Position numbers and translations under genes: made by a program
Virus record (IMG/VR): IMGVR_UViG_3300029915_000032
Location: 1-58,165 of that record
Source: a virus
Direction: 5' to 3' (one strand)
DNA: 58,165 nucleotides
The notes under the pieces: model-generated
What the model was told of the DNA's origin: nothing
Database searches by the model: none
What the model saw: only the letters and a program-made list of their open reading frames with translations
Shown here: positions 1 through 12,088 of the stretch, in pieces
How the letters are laid out: every line of letters starts with the position of its first letter
Numbering within the stretch: position 1 is the first letter of the stretch

Positions 1-87
1 TCATATAAAACAGGTTGGGGTACAATGAATGATATTAGATGGAGACAAGCAAAATATTCATCAGAGAGCAAACAAAATAATATATAA
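1..87 (+). CDS. 3' end of an unidentified gene
   Basis: An open frame enters from the left edge and ends in TAA. The visible 28 residues (SYKTGWGTMNDIRWRQAKYS, then SESKQNNI) are polar and match no family I recognise. It is co-directional with the ATPase that starts 61 bases downstream. Function unknown. Confidence 0.5.
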   Translation, partial: SYKTGWGTMNDIRWRQAKYSSESKQNNI

Positions 88-117
88 ATTTTTGAATAAA
101 AAAAGGAAATTGAAAAA

Positions 118-128
118 TTTATATATAA
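118..128 (+). promoter_or_regulatory. putative late promoter, TTTATATATAA
   Basis: TTTATATATAA lies 20 bases before the ATPase start. The same string recurs upstream of many plus-strand genes here and resembles the T4 late box TATAAATA. In a genome this AT-rich chance is a serious alternative. Confidence 0.3.
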
Positions 129-148
129 AATAAAAATAATTTCAAAGA

Positions 149-1567
149 ATGAAAACATTAAAAAATTATGATCATTTTTCTAAAGAATATAGAGCAAATG
201 AAAGTGCAAAAATCAATGAAAATGTCTTTTCTGATATTTTTAATAAAGTAATTTCTTTTTTCAAAAATCATTTTGGAAAACACGCTTGGATATATTATGC
301 ATTATATTTACAGAAAAAAGGAAAACTACCAAAAGGTATTGAATTAATATGTCCTCCAACATATGCTAACATATCAGATATACCAACTGATAAAGAAATT
401 GAAGATTCTCAAATTCAATCTGATGTTGAAACTGTTGATAATGAAACAGTTGAAGATGAAAAAGAAAATGAAATTCCTGGACTTAAAGATGATGAAAATC
501 AAGAAGAAAATAAAGTTGATAATGAAATAGAAGAATTAGAAAAAGTTAAAGAAAGTTTAACAAAAATATATTTGAATGAAAGTTTACTTGATGATAATCA
601 AGATTTTGTAAGTTTAGATCATCCAGATCCAAATGTAGTTAATGAAGATGTTGCTGAATTAAAAGAAGAAGTAAAAAGACTTTATAATATGAATGCTCTT
701 AGAGCAGGTAGGCATCAAGAAGAAGGAGAAAAATCTAATGAATTTGGTAGAAAAAAAACTAATGCGATATTTATTTGGGGTGCACCTGGAATTGGAAAAA
801 CTGAAATTTTACATCAGGTAGCTAAAGAATTAGATATTGCCGTAATAGAATGGCATTTATCACAAATTGAGCCTACTGACTTTAGAGGAATTCCTAAAAT
901 TGAAAATATTATTGGATCTGATGATTCAAAAGATGAAAGAACAGTTTGGAAATTACCATCAATTTTTCCTACCAGTAATGGTAAAAATGGAAAAGGTGGT
1001 ATTATGTTTTTTGATGAAATGAATAGAGCACCACAAATGGTACTTGATGCATCATTATCATTAGCATTAAGTGGTAAACATGGTACTTATGAATTACCTC
1101 AATATTGGATAGTTATTGCTGCAGGTAATAGAGGATCAGATTTAAGTACAGGTGATTTAACTGATGATAAAATTTTATGGAATAGATTTCAGCATATTAA
1201 TTTTTCTCCAAGACCTTCTGATTGGATTGGATATGCAAAAAATATAAAATCAGTTAATCCTAAACTTATACAATTTATTACTGAAAATCCAGAATATTAT
1301 CATAGATTAAATACTGTTAGTCAAGCTCCAAATTGGACATCTCCAAGAACTTGGGAGATGGCATCAGAAGAAGATTATTTTGAAAGAGGATTTGATTGGA
1401 AAAATAAATTACCATATAATGAAGTAAAAAATATATATGAAGATTTTGTTGGATATGCAAGTGCTACCGCATTTGTTAACTGGTTGCAAAAAATAGATGA
1501 GAAAGAACGTGAAGAAGAAAGAAAGAAAGATGAAGAAAGAAGAAAAAAGAAGGGAACACCAGAATAA
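149..1567 (+). CDS. MoxR-type AAA+ ATPase, copy 1
   Basis: A 472-residue ATPase. The Walker A motif GAPGIGKT is at 211-218 and the Walker B motif IMFFDEMNRA has its acidic pair at D289-E290. Both fit the MoxR branch of AAA+ proteins, which act with VWA-domain partners to remodel or mature protein complexes. The N-terminal third holds FGKHAWIYYALYLQKKGKLP, a segment shared with the next gene, followed by a long acidic linker (about 80-165). The start MKTLKNYDHFSKEYRANES resembles the capsid-targeting-like leaders of later genes. The C-terminus is a short Glu/Arg/Lys-rich tail and lacks the last ~80 residues of the paralogue. It begins a three-gene unit with the second ATPase and the VWA protein. 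The ATPase call is firm; the substrate is unknown. Confidence 0.9.
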   Translation: MKTLKNYDHFSKEYRANESAKINENVFSDIFNKVISFFKNHFGKHAWIYYALYLQKKGKLPKGIELICPPTYANISDIPTDKEIEDSQIQSDVETVDNETVEDEKENEIPGLKDDENQEENKVDNEIEELEKVKESLTKIYLNESLLDDNQDFVSLDHPDPNVVNEDVAELKEEVKRLYNMNALRAGRHQEEGEKSNEFGRKKTNAIFIWGAPGIGKTEILHQVAKELDIAVIEWHLSQIEPTDFRGIPKIENIIGSDDSKDERTVWKLPSIFPTSNGKNGKGGIMFFDEMNRAPQMVLDASLSLALSGKHGTYELPQYWIVIAAGNRGSDLSTGDLTDDKILWNRFQHINFSPRPSDWIGYAKNIKSVNPKLIQFITENPEYYHRLNTVSQAPNWTSPRTWEMASEEDYFERGFDWKNKLPYNEVKNIYEDFVGYASATAFVNWLQKIDEKEREEERKKDEERRKKKGTPE

Positions 1568-1613
1568 TTAAAAAACCTAAAATAATAAATTATAAAAAAA
1601 TAAAAAAAATAAA

Positions 1614-3152
1614 ATGATAAAGAAATATGATAGTTATTCTGAAGAATATAAATTAAATGAAAATGTGTTAAAAAACGCATGGAATGTGGTATCTAATTTT
1701 TTCAATAAAAAATTTGGTAAAAATTCATGGTTATATTATGCTAAATATTTAAAAGAAAAAGGTGAAATTCCAACATATGTAGATGAAGATGGTAAAACTA
1801 GAGATGTAGTTGAAGTGATTATTCCAAATAATTATTTTGATAGAATGAAATCTGGTGTTAAAGTTCCTACAGCAGAAGATATAGAAAATGAAATACGTTC
1901 AAGATTTGATGAAAAAGGAGAAAAAATAAAAAAAGAAATGCCTGTAGATGAAGCATTTGTAACTTTAAAATATCCAAGTGGTGATGAAGAAGTAATGAGA
2001 AATATAAATGTTGATGAGCTTAAAGATAGAATCAAAAGAGTTTATAATATGAATTTACATAGAGCAACTAAGCATGAACAAGATAATTATGAAAGAACCT
2101 CTGAATTTGCCAGAAAAAAAACACATGCATTGTTTATTTGGGGCGCTCCTGGTATTGGTAAAACTGAAATTTTACATCAGGTAGCTAAAGAATTAGATAT
2201 TGTTGTTCAAGAATGGCATTTATCCCAAATTGAACCTACTGACTTTAGAGGAGTTCCTAAAATTGAAAATAATCAAACTGTTTCTAAATTACCAGCAATA
2301 TTTCCTACAAGTGATGGTAATGGAAAAGGTGGTATTATGTTTTTTGATGAAATGAATAGAGCACCACAAATGGTATTAAGTGCATCATTAGCATTAGCAT
2401 TAAGTGGTAAACATGGTGATTATGATTTACCTCCAAGATGGATTATTATTGCAGCAGGTAATAGAAAAGATGATATAAATACAACTGATTTGACTGATGA
2501 TCCAATTTTGTGGAATCGTTTTGCTCATGTTAATTATACTCCAACTGTTGATGATTGGGTTAAATGGGCATTAACTAAAAAAGATATTAATCCATTTCTT
2601 ATTTCATATTTACAATATCATCCTAATTACTTTCATAGATTAGATCTAGAATCTGGTAGTCCAGTATGGGCATCTCCAAGATCTTGGGAAATGGCTTCAC
2701 AAGATGAATATAATTATAGAGGTGAAGATTGGTCTAAAAAATTAACATATCCTCAAATTCAAAAAATATACACTAAATATGTAGGATTAGAACCTACATT
2801 AGATTTTATTAATTATATGAAATTACAAGAGTTCTTTAGTGAAAAAGATATTCAAGATATATATGATGGTAATGCAGAATCTAAAAAAGTAAAATGGCCT
2901 ACAAGACAAGACCAAATTAGAGCTTGTTCAATTGCTATTGCAACTTTTAAACAAGGTAAACATTTGACTGCTGATGAAGTAAAAAATGTATATGATTTCG
3001 CTACTATGGGTAAAGAAAATGAGGCAATTGTAACAATAGGATCTTATTTCTTAAAAGCTCATCCATATATTAAAAAAGAATATTTACCTATATGGACAGA
3101 ATTTGCTAAAAAATGGCATTCTGTATTCCAAAAAACTATGGTAGGAAAATAA
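1614..3152 (+). CDS. MoxR-type AAA+ ATPase, copy 2
   Basis: A 512-residue paralogue of the preceding gene. Walker A GAPGIGKT is at 177-184 and Walker B FFDEMNRA has D245-E246. The two share the N-terminal FGKxxWxYYAxYLxxKG segment and the whole ATPase core, so they arose by tandem duplication. This copy has the shorter acidic linker and a complete C-terminal helical region, so it may be the fully functional subunit; a mixed ring is possible. The leader MIKKYDSYSEEYKLNEN contains L-N-E, a potential prohead-protease site. It ends 11 bases before the VWA gene start, so the three genes are probably co-translated. Confidence 0.9.
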   Translation: MIKKYDSYSEEYKLNENVLKNAWNVVSNFFNKKFGKNSWLYYAKYLKEKGEIPTYVDEDGKTRDVVEVIIPNNYFDRMKSGVKVPTAEDIENEIRSRFDEKGEKIKKEMPVDEAFVTLKYPSGDEEVMRNINVDELKDRIKRVYNMNLHRATKHEQDNYERTSEFARKKTHALFIWGAPGIGKTEILHQVAKELDIVVQEWHLSQIEPTDFRGVPKIENNQTVSKLPAIFPTSDGNGKGGIMFFDEMNRAPQMVLSASLALALSGKHGDYDLPPRWIIIAAGNRKDDINTTDLTDDPILWNRFAHVNYTPTVDDWVKWALTKKDINPFLISYLQYHPNYFHRLDLESGSPVWASPRSWEMASQDEYNYRGEDWSKKLTYPQIQKIYTKYVGLEPTLDFINYMKLQEFFSEKDIQDIYDGNAESKKVKWPTRQDQIRACSIAIATFKQGKHLTADEVKNVYDFATMGKENEAIVTIGSYFLKAHPYIKKEYLPIWTEFAKKWHSVFQKTMVGK

Positions 3153-3163
3153 AAAAAATAAAA

Positions 3164-4660
3164 ATGATGATAAAAAAATTTAACATATTTAATTTATTAA
3201 GTACAAATGAAGATTTAAATGATCCAAATTTAAATAAATTAGCAAAAGGTAGAGTTAGAGCAGCATTAGCATCTACTATGTCGTATTATAATTTCTTTGC
3301 TGATTTATTTTTTCAATTGACTATCGCAGAAGCATCTCCAAATAGTGGAATTGACACTATGGCAACTGATGGTAAAAGTATTTTATATAGTCCTAAATTT
3401 GTAAATGAAGTATTAAGAAATACTGAGGAAGTAGCATTTGTGCTGATACATGAAGTTATGCATAACGCAAATCTTCACTTTTTAAGACAAGGAGATAGAG
3501 ATCATTCATTGTGGAATCAAGCAACTGATTATGCTATTAATATTCAAATAGCTGATATGAGTAAAGAAAAGCCTGAAGGTGCAGCATCTGTTGTTAATAT
3601 ATTGAGTGTACCACAAAATATTTTATTAGATGAAAAATATAGAGGTATGAGTGCTGAACAAATTTATGTGATTCTTGAAACAGAAGAAAAAAATAATCCT
3701 AAAAAACCTAAAAAAGGAGGAGATGGAGGAGGTCCAGGAGGAGATGGAGGAGGTCCAGGAGGAGGTCCAGGAGGAGATGAAGGAGGTCCAGGAGGAGATG
3801 GAGGAGGTCCAGGAGGAGATGGAGGAGGTTCAATACCAGGAACAAATGATTTAAGAGAGCCAGGTAGTTTAACTGATAAAAAAGGACCAACATTATTTGA
3901 AGGTAATGATGAATTAGCAAAAGTAGAAGATGTTACAGATTTAGCTAGAGAATGGGGTAAGATATTAAATGATGCTAAAAGTAAAAATCAAGGAACTGGT
4001 TCAGCAACATTGAATAGATGGTTTAATAAAATTGGTAAACCAAAAGTTAATTGGAAAGCGACATTAATTAAATTTATGAATAAATGCTTTGCTAGTAATC
4101 CTAAATATGGTTATTTTAATAAGAGATTTATAGGTCAAGATGATCCAATGTATTTACCAGGATTAAAATTTCCTAAGGATAGTGGATTTAGAAAAATTGT
4201 ATTATGTGTTGATACATCTGGCTCAATTGGAGATGATACACTTGGTAAATTTGCAGCAGAAATTTATGGTATTTTTGGTTCAAAAAAAATAGAAGAAGCT
4301 ATAATTATATGGTGTGATGCTGATATAAAAGGAATAGAAAAAATAGATCTTAAAACAAAGAGTGGAGATTCTATGAATGAAGGTAAATTTAAAGAAATTC
4401 TTGCTAAACATTTTAAAGCAATAGGTGGAGGAGGAACAAGTTTTATTCCGCCGTTTCAATGGATTGAAAATAATATGATTAAAAAAGGAACAGTTCCTTC
4501 GTTTGTTATATATTTTACAGATTCTCATGGTGTTCCACCAAATAAATTTAAATATCAAATTCCTAAATATTATGATAAAATATTATGGGTAATTACTGAA
4601 GCGCAAGAAGCTCCAGATATACAATGGCCACCTGATAATAAATTGTTTATAGACAAATAA
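3164..4660 (+). CDS. putative metallopeptidase with C-terminal VWA-like domain (DUF2201 type)
   Basis: About 498 residues. The N-terminal domain carries a zinc-protease-like HExxH (HEVMH, H96-H100) followed by WNQATDYAIN, as in the DUF2201 N-terminal family. A Gly/Pro-rich linker of repeated GGDGGGP units (about 186-226) follows. The C-terminal VWA-like domain has a MIDAS motif DTSGS at 350-354. Genes of this type sit beside MoxR ATPases in bacteria, as they do here. An in-frame ATG at 3113 lies inside the upstream gene. I chose the ATG just after that gene's stop, which gives MMIKKFNIFNLL, like the neighbour's MIKKYDSY. Probable partner of the two ATPases, perhaps in virion maturation; substrate unknown. 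Confidence 0.85.
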   Translation: MMIKKFNIFNLLSTNEDLNDPNLNKLAKGRVRAALASTMSYYNFFADLFFQLTIAEASPNSGIDTMATDGKSILYSPKFVNEVLRNTEEVAFVLIHEVMHNANLHFLRQGDRDHSLWNQATDYAINIQIADMSKEKPEGAASVVNILSVPQNILLDEKYRGMSAEQIYVILETEEKNNPKKPKKGGDGGGPGGDGGGPGGGPGGDEGGPGGDGGGPGGDGGGSIPGTNDLREPGSLTDKKGPTLFEGNDELAKVEDVTDLAREWGKILNDAKSKNQGTGSATLNRWFNKIGKPKVNWKATLIKFMNKCFASNPKYGYFNKRFIGQDDPMYLPGLKFPKDSGFRKIVLCVDTSGSIGDDTLGKFAAEIYGIFGSKKIEEAIIIWCDADIKGIEKIDLKTKSGDSMNEGKFKEILAKHFKAIGGGGTSFIPPFQWIENNMIKKGTVPSFVIYFTDSHGVPPNKFKYQIPKYYDKILWVITEAQEAPDIQWPPDNKLFIDK

Positions 4661-4663
4661 AAA

Positions 4664-4698
4664 TAAAAATCCTGAGAAATCAGGATTTTTTATTTTTT
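4664..4698 (+). terminator. Rho-independent terminator
   Basis: AATCCTGA, loop GAAA, TCAGGATT, then a T-rich tail. It closes the MoxR-VWA unit directly after the VWA stop codon. Confidence 0.85.
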
Positions 4699-4705
4699 AA
4701 AAAAA

Positions 4706-4714
4706 TTATATATA
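4706..4714 (+). promoter_or_regulatory. putative late promoter, TTATATATA
   Basis: Same AT-rich box as at 118, about 30 bases before the ankyrin gene and just after a terminator, so a new transcript is expected to start here. Confidence 0.3.
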
Positions 4715-4743
4715 GTTTATAATAAAAAAATCAAATATTAAAA

Positions 4744-5328
4744 ATGAAATATTTAAAATTATTTGAAAAATCAGTAAAAGAGCATCCTTTTATATCAGCA
4801 GCAAAAAGAGGAAATACAAATGCGGTAAAGCAAGCGATAAAAGAAAATGTTGAAATTAATATGAAAGATTCTGATGGTAGAACAGCATTAATGCACGCTA
4901 TTAAATTTCCATTTGTTGTTGATGCATTAATAGAAGGAAATGCTGATGTTAATGCTACTGATAAGCACAAAATGACAGCATTAATGATGGCGTCTACATT
5001 ATTAGTTATTAATAAATTATTAAATGCAAAAGCAGATGTTAATATTAGAGATATTAATGATAATTCAGCATTAGTATATTATGTACAATATATTTATGAT
5101 TCAGGAACATTTATTATAATATTAAATAAATTTTTAAGTCATGGATTTAATCTTGATAAAAAAAATAATTACGATGAAAATTTTTATGATTATATTATGA
5201 AATATAAAAAAATTAATGATCATAAAAATGAGTTTATTGATAATATTGAAAAATATATAACAGATAGATTTCCGCAATATAAAGAAGAATGGGAAATGAA
5301 AAGAGATGCAAATATTTTTAATTTATAA
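4744..5328 (+). CDS. ankyrin-repeat protein with capsid-targeting-like leader
   Basis: A 194-residue protein with three to four ankyrin units, recognisable from DGRTALMHAIKF, ALIEGNADVNATDKHKMTAL and NAKADVNIRDINDNSALV. Ankyrin repeats bind other proteins. The N-terminus MKYLKLFEKS holds L-F-E, matching the (I/L)xE rule for T4-type prohead protease cleavage. The C-terminus RDANIFNL is a variant of the KFN(L/I/M) ending shared by a dozen unrelated proteins here. I infer a packaged protein that binds a host target after injection. It heads the first tagged array. Confidence 0.85.
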   Translation: MKYLKLFEKSVKEHPFISAAKRGNTNAVKQAIKENVEINMKDSDGRTALMHAIKFPFVVDALIEGNADVNATDKHKMTALMMASTLLVINKLLNAKADVNIRDINDNSALVYYVQYIYDSGTFIIILNKFLSHGFNLDKKNNYDENFYDYIMKYKKINDHKNEFIDNIEKYITDRFPQYKEEWEMKRDANIFNL

Positions 5329-5359
5329 ATATAATATTTATATAATATTTATATAATAT

Positions 5360-5494
5360 TTATTCATTTTTTATTATCATATTGGTATTAGAAATAGGTA
5401 ATCTGGCCACTGAAAACGTAACATTTTTTCCATTGCTATAATTAGATATTTCTTTTTTTTGCATTATTTCATAATAACCTAATCTAACCTTCAT
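5360..5494 (-). CDS. small ORF or gene remnant (44 aa)
   Basis: Minus-strand ATG ORF in the otherwise empty stretch between the ankyrin gene and the next tagged gene. It encodes MKVRLGYYEIMQKKEISN and then a segment with NVTFSVARLPIS. The frame stays open a further 19 codons upstream without an ATG, which suggests a 5'-truncated remnant. The mixed composition looks protein-like, but no family is recognisable. Confidence 0.3.
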   Translation of the reverse strand: MKVRLGYYEIMQKKEISNYSNGKNVTFSVARLPISNTNMIIKNE

Positions 5495-5594
5495 ATAAAA
5501 TAGTAGTTTTATCTGATGAATTAAAAACAAACTGTTTGCATATTTTTTTATTTATTATATAAATAATAATTATAAAAGTTTGCGTTATTTTATT

Positions 5595-5604
5595 TTTATA
5601 TATA
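5595..5604 (+). promoter_or_regulatory. putative late promoter, TTTATATATA
   Basis: Recurring AT-rich box 23 bases before the 5627 gene. Confidence 0.25.
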
Positions 5605-5626
5605 TTATAAATTATATTTATATTAA

Positions 5627-5968
5627 ATGAAGTATATTAAACATTTTGAAAATACTATTGAAGATTCAATAAAAAAATGTAATGAAAAGATGGCTAAAAA
5701 AGCATTGGACTATAAAAAATATTATGATAAATATGTAATATTTAAATATAAAGAAGATTATTATCTTGCTAAATTTATTAGTGTTAATTCATATTATAGT
5801 GTTAATCTTGAAATTTATATGTGGAATCCAGATGATTTAAGTTTTGAATGTAAATTAACTGATATATTATATATTTATGAAATTTATGTTAAATCATCAT
5901 ATGATAATATTAAAGATGCAAAAAAAGAATATCTTTTAATATTAGATACAAATAAATTTAATTTATGA
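5627..5968 (+). CDS. small protein with packaging-like leader and KFNL ending
   Basis: 113 residues. The leader is MKYIKHFENT and the C-terminus is LDTNKFNL. The body (KYVIFKYKEDYYLAKFISV) alternates hydrophobic and charged residues, suggesting a small beta-rich domain. The last codon and stop (TTA TGA) overlap the ATG of the next gene, so translation is coupled. Function unknown; inferred virion-internal cargo. Confidence 0.75.
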   Translation: MKYIKHFENTIEDSIKKCNEKMAKKALDYKKYYDKYVIFKYKEDYYLAKFISVNSYYSVNLEIYMWNPDDLSFECKLTDILYIYEIYVKSSYDNIKDAKKEYLLILDTNKFNL

Positions 5969-6303
5969 TAACTATATTTGAAAATTATAATAATCCAGAT
6001 TTGAGGAGAATAGATGATAATGTAATATGCATAAAAAATTATCATAAAAAATCAACTAATGAAGTTATAAATTTTAAAAAAGGGGTATATTATAAGGTTT
6101 CTGGATATTATGGTGATACAGAAGCAGCAATAAATAAATATGTCTTAAATTATTTGCCGATTGAATGTATTCATAAAGTTCTTATGTTCGATGATAATGA
6201 AAATCTACAAGAGTTTAATGTTAATTATAATAGATTTCCAATTTTTCTTGAATATTTTAATGTTCCAGAATTTACTAATGACACTAAAAATTTTAATTTA
6301 TAA
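5965..6303 (+). CDS. small beta-barrel-like protein with MITIFENY leader and NFNL ending
   Basis: 112 residues. The leader MITIFENYNN has I-F-E as a possible protease site, and the end is DTKNFNL. The stretch DDNVICIKNY followed by FKKGVYYKVSGYYGD matches the pattern of the small minus-strand barrel proteins at 33-40 kb (ICIDN, then GxxYxV), so this may be the packaged version of the same fold. Function unknown. Confidence 0.75.
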   Translation: MITIFENYNNPDLRRIDDNVICIKNYHKKSTNEVINFKKGVYYKVSGYYGDTEAAINKYVLNYLPIECIHKVLMFDDNENLQEFNVNYNRFPIFLEYFNVPEFTNDTKNFNL

Positions 6304-6306
6304 TAA

Positions 6307-7131
6307 ATGAAAAAAATATTTGAATTTAAAGTATTTGATATACTACAAGATAAAGAAAATGTTAAGTTTTTAGATAAGGTAAAAAAAGAGAATTCAGAGT
6401 TATATACTAAATTTTTAAATTTAATTGGTAACAAAGGACTTAATATTGCTAAACAAAAATATGAAGAATTTGATCCTGAATATAGAAAAAAATTAGATAT
6501 TATAGAGAAAGAACGAATAAATCATATTAAAAAAATAGGACGTGAAAAATTTAAAGAAGAAGAAAATGATAGAATATTAAAAGAATATGATTCAGAAATA
6601 ACTGATATTCAAAATAAAATGTATTCATCAGAATTATATAATATTATGTTATATATTAGTAAAGATAAAAATATATCAAAATATTTTAATAGTGCAAAAA
6701 TAAAATCACGTTATGTAGATGTTTTTGATAAACTCATTAGAAAAACTAATAATTTTACAAAAGATACTTATGGTTATTTTGAAATAGATAATATCAATTT
6801 TAATTCAGCACATATTAAAAATGTATATACTGGTAAAATACCTAATTTTATATCTATTCATCAATTTTATAATTTAAGAACAAAATTATTCAAATATAGT
6901 ATAATATTTAATGAATATTTATTTGACTCTAATATTTTTTTACAAAATATTGATAAAAATAAAAATAAAAAATTTATTGCAGATAGAGAATATAAAATTG
7001 AAGAATTGAAAAAATTCTTTATATTTAAAAATGAATTATATAAAACAATAGATGATTTTTCTAATTTATTATCAGATGAATACTATAATGAATGGAGTAT
7101 TATTAATGATACCAGTAAATTCAACATATAA
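6307..7131 (+). CDS. helical protein with MKKIFEF leader and KFNI ending
   Basis: 274 residues, rich in Lys, Glu and Asn, mostly predicted helix with coiled-coil-like stretches (about 40-110). The leader MKKIFEFKVF contains I-F-E and the C-terminus is NDTSKFNI. Here the stop is TAA with no overlapping gene, so the conserved ending is not just a by-product of gene overlap. No family recognised. Confidence 0.75.
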   Translation: MKKIFEFKVFDILQDKENVKFLDKVKKENSELYTKFLNLIGNKGLNIAKQKYEEFDPEYRKKLDIIEKERINHIKKIGREKFKEEENDRILKEYDSEITDIQNKMYSSELYNIMLYISKDKNISKYFNSAKIKSRYVDVFDKLIRKTNNFTKDTYGYFEIDNINFNSAHIKNVYTGKIPNFISIHQFYNLRTKLFKYSIIFNEYLFDSNIFLQNIDKNKNKKFIADREYKIEELKKFFIFKNELYKTIDDFSNLLSDEYYNEWSIINDTSKFNI

Positions 7132-7255
7132 TGAGTTTTAAGAGTTGTATTTATATAATGAATAGTTTCATCATCTATTATAATTAATATCAATAGATAT
7201 TATTAAAATAGCATTTAATCATAATAAAAATTAAAGATATAACAAAATAAAAAAT

Positions 7256-8410
7256 ATGATAGTAAGTTTTAAAAAATTTAAATTATTTGAGAGTGCAGAT
7301 AGCTCAAAATATGAATTAGTAAATGAATTTTTAGATAATGATTATATATCAAATTATTATGATGAACACTATTTGACTAATTATAATGAGAGTGATATTA
7401 TTGATATAATAACAAATGATCCAAATATAATATCTGGAGTTTTTGATAGTGATAAATATGTTGAAGATACTATAAAAAATGAAATTAATAATTCATCAAT
7501 GGATGATTTTGATGATCAAGAATTTAAAGATTATATAGAAAATCATTTAACTATAGAAATGGAGAATAAAATAATTGAATATTATTGTGAAAATAATGAT
7601 AGTGAAAAAATTATAAAAACTGAATATGATGGAATAGTTTCTATTATAGAAAATGATGATATACGAAAAATTGTAATAACTGAAGGTGATTCTACTGAGG
7701 AATATGAAATACCTAATAATTTTTTTATTTTGGTTGAAGATGGAGATGAAATTAGTTATGATACTATTATTGCAAAAAGTAATGATGTGGAATATGATTC
7801 TGATATGATAGATGATTTAGATTCAGATCAATTAAAATATGTAATACAAGAATATACTGATGAAGTAGATTTTTTTGATGAAATGATCAGAGATAGATAT
7901 GAAGGTAGATATTTTACCGAACTATTAGTAGAAATATATTGTGTAGATAATTTATCAGAACTTATTAAAGATATGACTCCTAAAAAATTTTATCAAAATT
8001 TTAGTTCATATATAGATGATGATAAACTTGTAAAAAATTATAAAAAATTTGAAAATGATGATACTAAATCTGATTGGATAAAATATCAAATTGCAAATAG
8101 CATAGAAATACAACATTATTTAATGGATAATTTTAATGATTCAGATAATCTTACATTGTTACTTTTTGAAATATTTGAAGATAAAGATGAGCATAATGAT
8201 GATATTTCAGATGAATATGAATTTCAAAAAAGATATATAAAAGAATATGTAAAAGAAAACGGTTATGATGATAGTACAGAAGAAGAAAAAGGTGATTTGA
8301 TAGCTGATGCGTTAAAAAAACTAAATTCTAATTTCATATTAGATTCAGAAATTAAAAAAGAATTTAAACAATATATGTTTATCGTAGATACAAATAAATT
8401 TAATATGTAA
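7256..8410 (+). CDS. highly acidic protein with LFES leader and KFNM ending
   Basis: 384 residues with very high Asp/Glu content and only modest Lys/Arg. The leader is MIVSFKKFKLFESA (L-F-E) and the end is VDTNKFNM. Candidate roles for such an acidic packaged protein include DNA mimicry or counter-ion within the head; both are inference. It follows 124 non-coding bases, so it may have its own promoter. Confidence 0.75.
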   Translation: MIVSFKKFKLFESADSSKYELVNEFLDNDYISNYYDEHYLTNYNESDIIDIITNDPNIISGVFDSDKYVEDTIKNEINNSSMDDFDDQEFKDYIENHLTIEMENKIIEYYCENNDSEKIIKTEYDGIVSIIENDDIRKIVITEGDSTEEYEIPNNFFILVEDGDEISYDTIIAKSNDVEYDSDMIDDLDSDQLKYVIQEYTDEVDFFDEMIRDRYEGRYFTELLVEIYCVDNLSELIKDMTPKKFYQNFSSYIDDDKLVKNYKKFENDDTKSDWIKYQIANSIEIQHYLMDNFNDSDNLTLLLFEIFEDKDEHNDDISDEYEFQKRYIKEYVKENGYDDSTEEEKGDLIADALKKLNSNFILDSEIKKEFKQYMFIVDTNKFNM

Positions 8411-8414
8411 TAAT

Positions 8415-9002
8415 ATGATAACAATTTTTAAAATATTTGAAAATATAGAGTACAATGAGCATTATGATAAAAATGGTAATTTGATAACTATAACTAGTAA
8501 CGGTGATATTATTAGAATTAATAAGCCTAATGTTAATAATTATAGTGATGATTTTTGGAATTTTATACGTGTAGTTGATTGGAATAAAATAATTAAAACT
8601 AAGGATGAATTTGAAAATAAAGATAAAGAAGAAGAATTAAAATTGAAAATAAGAGTATTCAAAAATTTTGAATATAATACTCTTATGAATTTTAAAAATG
8701 AATATGATAAGTTAATAGAAGAACTTTATTTATATTTTAAACCTACTTGGCTAGATAATAAATATTCAGCCTTTATGCCATCAGATGATGGTTATTTAGA
8801 TTTAATTAGCTCTATTATAGGGAAAGGGGAATTTTTTATTAATAGATGTATAAATTATCACAAACTATTTATAGATATGGCTAAAAATAATAAATATGTA
8901 GAAAATTTTGGATATATATTTCAAACGAGTTGGAAAGAATATGATGAAATTAATACTAAATATTATCCTTTATATAGAGATTCTAAAAAATTTAATATGT
9001 AA
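8415..9002 (+). CDS. protein with IFEN leader and KFNM ending
   Basis: 195 residues. The leader MITIFKIFENIE has I-F-E and the ending is RDSKKFNM before TAA. The middle (FWNFIRVVDWNKIIKT and a helical second half) matches no family I know. Last gene of the first tagged array, four bases after its neighbour. Confidence 0.75.
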   Translation: MITIFKIFENIEYNEHYDKNGNLITITSNGDIIRINKPNVNNYSDDFWNFIRVVDWNKIIKTKDEFENKDKEEELKLKIRVFKNFEYNTLMNFKNEYDKLIEELYLYFKPTWLDNKYSAFMPSDDGYLDLISSIIGKGEFFINRCINYHKLFIDMAKNNKYVENFGYIFQTSWKEYDEINTKYYPLYRDSKKFNM

Positions 9003-9030
9003 AAAGAGTAGATTTAAAATCTACTCTTTT
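9003..9030. terminator. bidirectional terminator
   Basis: AAAGAGTAGATTT and AAATCTACTCTTT form a near-perfect hairpin with A- and T-runs outside, between two convergent genes. Confidence 0.85.
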
Positions 9031-9034
9031 ATTT

Positions 9035-12064
<3,030 letters not shown>

Positions 12065-12088
12065 ATTTTTTTATTTTTTATGAAATAA

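Noticed and set aside
3710-3835. Gly/Asp/Pro-coding repeat that looks like a tandem repeat locus with an antisense Leu-rich ORF
   Set aside because: It is the linker between metallopeptidase and VWA domains; the antisense frame is only its mirror.
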